This document shows positions 1-5,924 of a stretch of DNA of 6,638 bases, one piece after another. A program made the position numbers and the translations under genes. Under the pieces are notes generated by a model that ran no database searches, had not been told where the DNA came from, and saw nothing but the letters and a program-made list of their open reading frames with translations. Numbering within the stretch: position 1 is the stretch's first letter; every line of letters begins with the position of its first letter. Origin of the DNA: Anderseniella sp. (GTDB lineage: Bacteria; Pseudomonadota; Alphaproteobacteria; Rhizobiales; Aestuariivirgaceae); the NCBI GenBank assembly GCA_013041995.1, contig JABDRA010000556.1, forward strand, positions 1-6,638, written 5' to 3'.

Positions 1-654
1 ATCAACACCCAGAGCCAGGGATGCGGCGCACAGGGCCTCCGCAACCTCATCAGTCAACACGACATCTCGCAACCGCTGTCGCGCTTTAACGATATCAGCC
101 GGTGACAGCGCCGGGTCAGCCAGGTCGGCTGATCGAAGTCCGTCCAGATTGATCGTGAATGCCATGCGTTCCCGCAGGACACCAGGCAGCGACGGTTCGT
201 CCTCCAGCGCTTCGTCCAGCGCCACCAGCAAAAACCGGGTTGACGACCGCAACTGCAGGCCGTCGCGTTCTGCAATCAGCTGGCCGGTTTCCAGCACGGC
301 ACCAATCTGTGCTGCCATGGAAGAAGACAGCCGCTCGGCCATCGAGGCAATTACAATGCCACCATTGGATCTGGACAGCAGCCCCGCCTCGGACACCGGA
401 TGACCGGACCTCAAGGTCGCGACAAGGTCGAGTCCGCCAAATACCCGCTGTGGCGCAGCATCGACCGGCAACCGGGTTATGCAGGTATCATCACCGGCCA
501 GCCGCTTCATCAAGTCCAGCCAGCGTTGGCGCACCGGACCCGCCTGCGCCCGCACAACAATACCACCGCATATTTTGGGTGAGATCAAAGCCAGCGAAAG
601 CGCCAAGCACGCCTCATTCCAATTGCCGGTTGAAGCTGATGGCGCCTCGTCCAT
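1..654 (-). CDS. bchD: Magnesium chelatase subunit D (BchD), N-terminal part, 3' end beyond window
   Basis: BchD is the AAA+ platform subunit of magnesium chelatase, which with BchI and BchH inserts Mg2+ into protoporphyrin IX in the cytoplasm. The visible 218 residues begin at an ATG (654-652) inside the bchI stop (TAATG), so the two genes overlap by one base and are probably translationally coupled; a G-rich run just upstream could serve as ribosome site. The reading frame is open to the window edge, so this is the N-terminal AAA+ domain only; the proline-rich linker and the C-terminal integrin-I (VWA) domain of the family would follow outside. As expected for BchD rather than BchI, the P-loop position is degenerate (RAQAGPVR, residues 35-42, no GKS/T) and the Walker B position reads GGIVIASMAERL (98-109) without the DE pair. 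The later segment RERMAFTINL (161-170) also fits BchD. Assignment rests on these features and on direct linkage to bchI. Confidence 0.94.
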   Translation of the reverse strand, partial: MDEAPSASTGNWNEACLALSLALISPKICGGIVVRAQAGPVRQRWLDLMKRLAGDDTCITRLPVDAAPQRVFGGLDLVATLRSGHPVSEAGLLSRSNGGIVIASMAERLSSSMAAQIGAVLETGQLIAERDGLQLRSSTRFLLVALDEALEDEPSLPGVLRERMAFTINLDGLRSADLADPALSPADIVKARQRLRDVVLTDEVAEALCAASLALGVD

Positions 655-1685
655 TATGCCCCCAGTACCTCGGACACGGCACGTTCGACCCGCACGCCTG
701 AGTCGGTTTCATCCAGCGGGTCACGCCGCAACCTGTGCCGAAGTGACGGACCAGCGGCTTCTCTCAGGTGTTTCTCCGATACGTCGGGTTTGCCATCCAG
801 CGCTGCAAATGCGCGCGCTGTCCGCATCAGGGTCAGCTCACCGCGCAAACCATCAGTGCCAAGGGCCATACACATCAGTGCTGCCTTTTCCAGCATCCCG
901 TCGCTGACCCTCACATCGCCGACGATCTTTCGGGCGCGCGAGATCTTGTTGCGGATCGTCTTGTCCTTCTTCGCCCACTCATGGGCAAAAGCAGCCGGAT
1001 CGCGGTCGTATGCCTCACGCCGGCGGACAATCTCGATGCGCTGCTTGACGTCATCCGGTGTTGTAATATCCACAGACAGTCCAAACCGGTCCAGAAGCTG
1101 CGGACGCAGTTCACCCTCCTCCGGATTGCCGCTGCCGATCAGGACAAAGCGCGCAGGATGGCGGACACTCAGGCCTTCGCGCTCAATGACGTTTTCACCG
1201 GAGGCTGCTACGTCAAGCAGCAGATCAACCAGATGGTCGTCCAGCAGGTTGACTTCATCAATATACAGGAAGCCGCGGTTGGCGCGGGCCAGCAGTCCGA
1301 CCTCCAGCACCTTCTCGCCACGCGTCAGTGCGCTTTCCAGATCGAGCGCGCCTACAACGCGGTCCTCCGTGGCACCGAGCGGCAGGTCCACTACCGGGAC
1401 CGATATCCTTCTGGCCTTGCGTGTCTCAGGGTTCACCTTGCAGTCGTCACAGAAACTGCTGCCGTCCGGGTCGCAATTGTACTTGCAATTCGTCACGGCC
1501 CTGATTTGCGGCAAAAGTCCGGCCAGGGCGCGAACCGAAGTTGACTTACCGGTGCCGCGATCTCCCAGTATCAGAATTCCGCCGATGGCAGGTTCAACCG
1601 CAACTGCAATGAGCGCACGGCGAACGTCATTCTGGCCAACGATTGCTGAGAATGGAAACACTGGGACGGAAGTCGACATGGTCAT
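654..1685 (-). CDS. bchI: Magnesium chelatase ATPase subunit I (BchI)
   Basis: BchI is the ATP-hydrolysing AAA+ subunit that forms a ring with BchD and drives Mg2+ insertion into protoporphyrin IX by BchH. The 343-residue product is full length for the family. Visible motifs are the N-terminal PVFPFSAIVGQ (8-18), Walker A GDRGTGKS (41-48), PVVDLPLGATEDRVVGALD (97-115), Walker B LYIDEVNLLDDH (140-151) with D143 and E144, sensor 1 around N187 in GSGNPEEG, arginine finger R200 in LLDRFG, sensor 2 in GLRGELTLMR (279-288), and the C-terminal HRLRRDPLDE (317-326). A short insert after Walker A carries four cysteines (C67, C71, C79, C82). Two starts are possible: ATG at 1685 or ATG at 1679. A GGA lies only 2 bases before the first but 8 before the second, so the second (341 residues) may be the real one. 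The gene heads bchI-bchD and follows a PpsR-like operator about 100 bp upstream. Confidence 0.98.
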   Translation of the reverse strand: MTMSTSVPVFPFSAIVGQNDVRRALIAVAVEPAIGGILILGDRGTGKSTSVRALAGLLPQIRAVTNCKYNCDPDGSSFCDDCKVNPETRKARRISVPVVDLPLGATEDRVVGALDLESALTRGEKVLEVGLLARANRGFLYIDEVNLLDDHLVDLLLDVAASGENVIEREGLSVRHPARFVLIGSGNPEEGELRPQLLDRFGLSVDITTPDDVKQRIEIVRRREAYDRDPAAFAHEWAKKDKTIRNKISRARKIVGDVRVSDGMLEKAALMCMALGTDGLRGELTLMRTARAFAALDGKPDVSEKHLREAAGPSLRHRLRRDPLDETDSGVRVERAVSEVLGA

Positions 1686-1785
1686 TGTCCGATCTGCAAC
1701 CCGACCGCTGAAGTGCCAGCCTGCGCTTTCTCATAACATTACAGCAGGCCTATCGGACTTCAACTCGACAAGCATAACGCTCACT

Positions 1786-1803
1786 CGTCAACAGCCAATG
1801 ACA
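1786..1803. promoter_or_regulatory. Putative PpsR/CrtJ operator upstream of bchI
   Basis: The 18-bp site reads CGTCA-N8-TGACA on the plus strand. The known PpsR/CrtJ recognition sequence is TGT-N12-ACA, often extended to TGTCA-N8-TGACA; this site matches nine of ten bases of the extended form, with perfectly symmetric inner arms GTCA/TGAC (1787-1790 and 1799-1802). It lies 101 bp upstream of the bchI ATG, in the only non-coding gap before the magnesium chelatase genes. On the minus strand its proximal arm contains TTGACG, which resembles a -35 hexamer, but I could not find a convincing -10 box at 16-18 bp. Only one site was found, whereas PpsR often binds paired sites. Binding is inferred; no ppsR gene is in the window. 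Confidence 0.55.
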
Positions 1804-1839
1804 CAGCCACACACAGGTTGCGGCCACGCCAACGCCACC

Positions 1840-2097
1840 CTAACTGGAAGAACCACTATAGTCCTTGGCTTTCAGGTGGGCACGGACCTCTTCCAGCAGG
1901 AATGCTGTGTCGGCTATCTCATCCAGCAAGGCACGATTGACGAGTTCGGCAATCGCCACTTCGATTGACGTTTTCATATTGGCAGCTCGCCAGGCTTCAA
2001 CCGCAACCAGTTGCTCCGGTTGCAGCATCACTTCCACCACCTTCGCAGTTTTATATACACTCGAAGTCGATAGATCCTGGCTTGGCTGGCTGGACAA
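1840..2097 (-). CDS. Small ribbon-helix-helix-like protein of unknown function
   Basis: I do not recognise this 85-residue protein by name. Its centre has the pattern of a ribbon-helix-helix DNA-binding fold: a strand KVVEVMLQ (19-26), then PEQLVAVEAWRAAN (27-40), then a second helix SIEVAIAELVNRALLDE (44-60), resembling small hypothetical proteins of the form 'PxxLxxxdaWRaaq...sxseAixxLVxxAL'. The tail (EEVRAHLKAKDYSGSSS) is hydrophilic. The start used is TTG at 2097, with AAGGG eight bases upstream; a GTG at codon 14 is an alternative that would keep the whole fold. No ATG, GTG or TTG occurs in frame between the upstream stop (2173-2175) and 2097, yet the frame stays open there and looks protein-like, suggesting a lost or frameshifted N-terminus. 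It sits alone between the response regulator and bchI, with 164 and 154 bp gaps on either side. A role as a local transcriptional regulator or antitoxin-like protein is possible but unproven; no toxin partner is visible. Confidence 0.5.
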   Translation of the reverse strand: MSSQPSQDLSTSSVYKTAKVVEVMLQPEQLVAVEAWRAANMKTSIEVAIAELVNRALLDEIADTAFLLEEVRAHLKAKDYSGSSS

Positions 2098-2219
2098 ATT
2101 GAAAACCCTTACTCGGGCAGAGATAGCCTCAGCTTTTGCTGTTAGACATACTGCCTCATCTCCCTGAGTGGCCTAGAGTATTCGATGGCTATCTGAATTC
2201 CATGACGGAAAACTCCGTA

Positions 2220-2232
2220 CGTATTAAATACG
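2220..2232. repeat. 13-bp palindrome in the gap after the response regulator gene
   Basis: CGTATT-A-AATACG is a perfect inverted repeat with 6-bp arms and a single central base. It starts two bases after the end of a short hairpin sequence, ACGGA-AAAC-TCCGT (2205-2218), and covers the possible -10 box at 2223-2228. Such a position would suit an operator bound by a dimeric regulator, for example the neighbouring RHH-like protein or the response regulator, but that is inference. No T-tract follows the hairpin in the minus direction, so it does not look like a standard intrinsic terminator for the response regulator gene. Confidence 0.4.
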
Positions 2233-2252
2233 CATACTGATCTTCCAGGCAA
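2223..2252 (-). promoter_or_regulatory. Possible sigma-70-type promoter for the small RHH-like gene
   Basis: On the minus strand TTGCCT (2252-2247, four of six to the -35 consensus) is followed after 18 bp by TTTAAT (2228-2223, five of six to the -10 consensus). Transcription would start near 2215 and run toward the small gene at 2097, leaving a leader of roughly 120 bases. The region is AT-richer than its surroundings. This is a consensus match by eye; chance occurrence is quite possible. Confidence 0.25.
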
Positions 2253-2261
2253 CTTCTATTT

Positions 2262-2864
2262 TCAGTTGAAAAGCCGGATCAGATCAGCCAGGCCGCGCGC
2301 TTCCATCTTCTCGCGAATACGGGCGCGATGAACCTCGACTGTGCGCTGGCTGATGCCGAGGTCGTCAGCAATCTGCTTGTTGATTTTGCCTTGTACCAGA
2401 TGATCCAGAACCTCTCGCTCCCGGCTGGTAAGGCGCGCCAGACGCCGCTTCACCTCGGCTTGCGGAATACGTGCCAACGGCTTGTTGCCCAGACGTTCCG
2501 CCGCCGATTTGATTGCAGCCAGCAAGACCTGTGCGTCCGGTGGTTTTTCAACAAAATCAATCGCACCGTTCTTCATGGCCTGAACAGCCGCCGGAACATC
2601 ACCGTGACCAGTCAGCACCACGACTGGTATCGCAACACCCTGACTGTTGAGTAACTCCTGCAACTGCAGACCGCTTATGCCCGGCATCTTGATATCAAGA
2701 AGCAAACAGGCAGGCATATCAGGATCGAAACCCTCCAGAAAATCTTCCGCGGAGGCGAACGGATATGGGTTATAGCCATGCGCAGAAATCAGCGCGCACA
2801 GTGAGCGGCGAACCGAGGAATTATCTTCAACGACGTAGATCCGAAAGTCCTTGTCCGTCAACAT
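2262..2864 (-). CDS. FixJ/NarL-like two-component response regulator with LuxR-type HTH
   Basis: The 200-residue protein has a receiver domain (about 1-120) and a C-terminal LuxR/FixJ-type helix-turn-helix (about 140-200). In the receiver the acidic pair is E13-D14, the phosphoacceptor D57 lies in LLLDIKMPG, the switch threonine is T85 in VLTGHGD, and the conserved lysine is K107 in VEKPPD, so all key residues for phosphorylation are present. The output domain carries LTSREREVLDHLVQG (146-160), NKQIADDLGIS (162-172) and RTVEVHRARIREKM (174-187), the classic LuxR-family signature. Length and layout fit the FixJ group. The ATG at 2864 is 15 bp past the stop of the bacteriophytochrome kinase, so the two are almost certainly co-transcribed and a cognate pair. 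It is probably a light-dependent transcription factor; its target promoters are not known from the sequence. The gene is followed by a 164-bp non-coding gap. Confidence 0.95.
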   Translation of the reverse strand: MLTDKDFRIYVVEDNSSVRRSLCALISAHGYNPYPFASAEDFLEGFDPDMPACLLLDIKMPGISGLQLQELLNSQGVAIPVVVLTGHGDVPAAVQAMKNGAIDFVEKPPDAQVLLAAIKSAAERLGNKPLARIPQAEVKRRLARLTSREREVLDHLVQGKINKQIADDLGISQRTVEVHRARIREKMEARGLADLIRLFN

Positions 2865-2879
2865 TGTCGCGCTACGCCC

Positions 2880-5153
2880 CTATCTGGCCGGCAAGGAGAA
2901 CCTGATATCCGCGCCGCCGGTTCCCGGTTCAAGCCATATCCTTCCATCATGCGCTTCCACAATGGAACGACACAGTGACAAGCCTATACCCATTCCGCTG
3001 GTTGTTGAACTATGGAATGGCTCGAACAACATTTCAGATGCATCGGCCGCTACACCCGGACCAGTGTCAGCAATCGACACCACTATATTATTGGCCTCGC
3101 GCAAACTGGTGAGGGTAATAGTGCCTTGTCGCCCCTTCATCGCCTCTACCGAATTACGCACCAGGTTCAACACCACCTGGCCGATTTGCACCGGATCAAG
3201 CAACACCGGACCCAGGCTGGTATCAAGACAATTCTCGAGCGCGATGGCGCTGTCGCTTTCGTCAGCGACGACTCCAAACTCTGCGGCCTGAAGAATTACA
3301 AGGTTCAAATCAGTCGGTTCTTTTATCAACTCGCCAGTGGAGATAAAATTGCGCAGACGGCGAACCAGATCAGCAGCGCGTGACGCTTCATCGACAGCCA
3401 GATCAATCAGTTCTGTAATACTGTCCGGCACATCTATGTCATAGTTTTGCAATTCCTGACGGCAGGCATTTACATAATTTGATACTGCAGCCAGCGGCTG
3501 GTTTACCTCGTGAGCCAATGCCCCAGCCAGTTCTCCCATGGAACTCTTGCGCGCGGCTTCCATAAGCGTCATGCGAAGCCGGGCCTGATTTTCCTCCGCC
3601 TGCTTTTGTGCCTGCACGGCAGCTCGTTCCCGGTTGAGGCTGTTCAACGCAAACAACGCACGCCGCATAATGCGCAAGACTTCCCGGTCAATGGAACTGA
3701 ACGGCTTGCTTCTGCCCAGACGCTCCTGACGCCATAGTGCGAATGACCCTCTTGGACTGAGCCGTTCGACCCCGTCTTCTCCGATCACTTCCACCTTTTC
3801 CGGTTTTCCAGCCCAGGAAATCTGATGCTCATACTGTTCCCGCAATACGACGAGATAATCATCGCCGTCTTCCGAAAGTTCAAGATAGCCGGCACCCGAG
3901 GCAAACTTGATCTGCTCAGATGTCAGGTCCACCATGGAAGAAAGGTGGCCGGTTACGGCTACCCCATCCTGCAAGTCCGATGACAGAGCACGGAAACTCA
4001 AGTCCCCGTCGGGGACCATACCAAACTCAAGCTGCTTGCCGGCAACGTTGAATATCATGCTGTTGGCATCGACCAGTCTCATCAGGCTGTCCGCATACTC
4101 GGTTACGACCTGATGTAAATCAGCGTTGGAGCGCGCCGTCATTTCAAGGTCGAAAGCCGTGCGCTCCGCCGTAATACTGCGCCGTAACAGTTCGGTGTTC
4201 TGTAAATTTTGCAGCAGCGTGGATACCGTACCACCCAGCATTTCGCAAAACCGCAACGCGCTGGATGACAGATGATGCGGCGAATAATGATGACAGGCAA
4301 CCAGCCCCCACAGTTCGTCATTCGACACCAGCGAAATCGACATGCTCGCCCCAACACCCATATTGTTGAGATACTCAATATGTACCGGAGCAACTGCACG
4401 CAATTTCGAGAACGTCAGATCAAGCGGCTGGCCGGATGTGGAATCGGCCTTTTGACCGTCACGCGTCACAATGGGTGATGGCACGGCATTTATATCAGAG
4501 ATTGCCCGTATCAGGTTGAGCGTGAAATGGCGCCTTGCAGGTTCCGGTATGTCGGATGCAGGATAATGCAGGCCCATGAAACTATCAGGCCTGTTGGTCG
4601 CTTCGGCGATAACTTCGCCATGCCCGTCTTCGGCAAACCTGTAGACCATCACCCGATCGAAACCGGTGATCTCTCTGATCAGACTTGCAGAAACCGTCGA
4701 CAAACCTGAGAGGCTGTCAGTGTTCATCAACTGGGAGATGATATTCTGGCGCAGCAAATCCTTCTGCCAGACATCGGCATGCCCTTCGTCCAGCTGCAGC
4801 ATCTCAATAATGATTTTGCCACCATATCTGTGCGGCAGGCATTCAATACGCTCGAGGTTGCTGGACCTGGAAGGGACGCTGAAAAACCAGGGCCTCAGCA
4901 GGTGAGGTGCCCTTGGTTCAAGCTGGCGCTGCAACAGACCCTGACAGGCCGATTCACCGATCAAATCCGCCAACGGCTTACCAAGGACATCTGATGCTTC
5001 CACATCAAGATACTTGTCGATGTTCTCGCTGGCGTGGGAAGCGATCAGGGCCTCCTCATCCACAGCCAACAGTGCGCCAAATGGTTGAACTGATCCGATT
5101 TCATGTATCGGTTCGGTATCACAAGAAGTCAGGTCGGGCTTGCCAGGCGTCAT
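2880..5153 (-). CDS. bphP: Bacteriophytochrome sensor histidine kinase
   Basis: This is a 757-residue red/far-red photoreceptor kinase with the order PAS-GAF-PHY-HisKA-HATPase. C11 in SCDTEPIHEIG is at the position of the biliverdin-binding cysteine of bacteriophytochromes, and the PAS start SVQPFGALLAVD (21-32) is typical. The GAF domain shows PASDIPEPAR (198-207, conserved D201), H258 in VHIEYLNNMGV, and the chromophore-pocket histidine in ACHHYSPHHL (286-295). The PHY tongue motif PRGSF (467-471) is intact. A helical linker (about 500-535) leads to the H-box GALAHEVNQPLAA (544-556), phosphoacceptor H548, which resembles FixL/NtrB-type kinases. The ATP-binding domain has N-box residues N663 and N667, G1 DTGPG (696-700), F-box LFEPF (709-713) and G2 GMGIGL (720-725), so it should be catalytically active. 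There is no extra output domain. Its ATG overlaps the bphO stop (ATGA, 5150-5153), and the response regulator follows 15 bp downstream. The pair likely signals to photosynthesis genes in the same cluster. Confidence 0.97.
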   Translation of the reverse strand: MTPGKPDLTSCDTEPIHEIGSVQPFGALLAVDEEALIASHASENIDKYLDVEASDVLGKPLADLIGESACQGLLQRQLEPRAPHLLRPWFFSVPSRSSNLERIECLPHRYGGKIIIEMLQLDEGHADVWQKDLLRQNIISQLMNTDSLSGLSTVSASLIREITGFDRVMVYRFAEDGHGEVIAEATNRPDSFMGLHYPASDIPEPARRHFTLNLIRAISDINAVPSPIVTRDGQKADSTSGQPLDLTFSKLRAVAPVHIEYLNNMGVGASMSISLVSNDELWGLVACHHYSPHHLSSSALRFCEMLGGTVSTLLQNLQNTELLRRSITAERTAFDLEMTARSNADLHQVVTEYADSLMRLVDANSMIFNVAGKQLEFGMVPDGDLSFRALSSDLQDGVAVTGHLSSMVDLTSEQIKFASGAGYLELSEDGDDYLVVLREQYEHQISWAGKPEKVEVIGEDGVERLSPRGSFALWRQERLGRSKPFSSIDREVLRIMRRALFALNSLNRERAAVQAQKQAEENQARLRMTLMEAARKSSMGELAGALAHEVNQPLAAVSNYVNACRQELQNYDIDVPDSITELIDLAVDEASRAADLVRRLRNFISTGELIKEPTDLNLVILQAAEFGVVADESDSAIALENCLDTSLGPVLLDPVQIGQVVLNLVRNSVEAMKGRQGTITLTSLREANNIVVSIADTGPGVAADASEMLFEPFHSSTTSGMGIGLSLCRSIVEAHDGRIWLEPGTGGADIRFSLPAR

Positions 5154-5794
5154 GAGCCGATTGCACCGGCGTCTTCACGGTCTGCGGAAAGCCAGACGTT
5201 CAAAGCCTCGAAAGTTTGTGTCGCAGCGTCGGGCATCGTCGCGCGACTTTCCTTCACTGTCCAGCAATGGTCAACGAGCGAAAGTGCCGCGTGCCACTGA
5301 CGCAAGCCGTTCTTTCGGCACCAGTTCCAGTAACTCCTGCCGCTGATTACATCTTCACCAAGCAGAACTGCTGCAGACTTGTTCATGGTCATGCCGCCCA
5401 AGACAGAACCATCTATCACATAAGCCACACCGGCCAGGCTGGCGACACTGTGTATGTCCGGCATCGGGCATCCGACATCAACAATTTCATGACTCCTGCA
5501 GCCAAGCGCGCGCACATCGGCAGCAAACATCGGCTCTCTGGGTTGGTAATAGTACAGTTGTTCAGGAACATTATAGTCGCTGCAGGCCCGCAGCATTTCC
5601 ACATCAAGTCTTGCATAAAATTCGCGGAACCGGCGCATGATCGCGACATAGCCCGGCACATCGAGAGTATTGTCCAGCAGGCTCACAAACGCAGGCAGCG
5701 CATGCAACTGCTCATGCAGATTGTGGGTTCTCGATTTGAGATGATGCCGTGCAGCGCCAGTCACAGGAGGTGCAGACCTTGTTGCAGATTCCAT
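5150..5794 (-). CDS. bphO: Bacteriophytochrome-associated heme oxygenase (BphO-type)
   Basis: Heme oxygenases of this family open heme to biliverdin IX-alpha, with CO and iron released; biliverdin is the chromophore of the phytochrome encoded next. The 214-residue protein has the N-terminal helix LKSRTHNLHEQLHALPAF (19-36), where H27 in LHEQL fits the proximal heme ligand, and the distal-helix motif AYVIDGSVLGG (124-134), matching the YVLEGSxLGG signature of bacterial BphO/HmuO-type enzymes. Length is normal. The ATG at 5794 has only a distant AAGG upstream (about 14 bases); a GTG at codon 11 would also keep the whole fold, so the exact start is uncertain. The stop overlaps the bphP start by four bases, indicating translational coupling of chromophore synthesis and apoprotein. 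The preceding aerR-like gene ends 130 bp upstream, so bphO may have its own promoter in that gap, although I found no convincing one. Confidence 0.92.
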   Translation of the reverse strand: MESATRSAPPVTGAARHHLKSRTHNLHEQLHALPAFVSLLDNTLDVPGYVAIMRRFREFYARLDVEMLRACSDYNVPEQLYYYQPREPMFAADVRALGCRSHEIVDVGCPMPDIHSVASLAGVAYVIDGSVLGGMTMNKSAAVLLGEDVISGRSYWNWCRKNGLRQWHAALSLVDHCWTVKESRATMPDAATQTFEALNVWLSADREDAGAIGS

Positions 5795-5924
5795 TTGCGC
5801 GTTTTTCTACCTTCAACAGCAATTGATTCCGTTGCAGCGTGTTGTGCAGCCACTGTAGACATCCACCGCGACCATACGAAATCGATCATTCTCGAAGACA
5901 GTACACTAAAAACCAACGGCAGGA
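5795..5924. other. Intergenic gap between the aerR-like gene and bphO
   Basis: The 130-bp stretch contains no open frame I would support. On the minus strand TTGGTT-N17-GAGAAT is a weak promoter-like pair, too poor to annotate as one. A TGT...ACA dyad occurs at 5843-5861, but its spacing is 13 rather than the 12 bases of PpsR sites. I see no hairpin followed by a T-tract, so transcription may read through from the aerR-like gene into bphO. Confidence 0.4.

Noticed and set aside
768..1544. Plus-strand open frame of 258 codons opposite bchI
   Set aside because: Fully antisense to bchI; the translation has no coherent motif and is explained by the composition of the coding strand.
790..1968. 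Long plus-strand open frame of 392 codons across bchI and the small gene
   Set aside because: It lies antisense to a firmly identified bchI, has a serine/arginine-rich composition typical of a complement-frame shadow, and shows no recognisable domain.
2205..2218. Hairpin ACGGA-AAAC-TCCGT as an intrinsic terminator of the response regulator gene
   Set aside because: The stem is only five base pairs and no T-tract follows it on the minus strand.
5843..5861. TGT...ACA dyad in the gap before bphO, considered as a second PpsR site
   Set aside because: The spacing is 13 bases instead of 12 and the inner arms do not match TGTCA/TGACA, so it does not meet the operator pattern.
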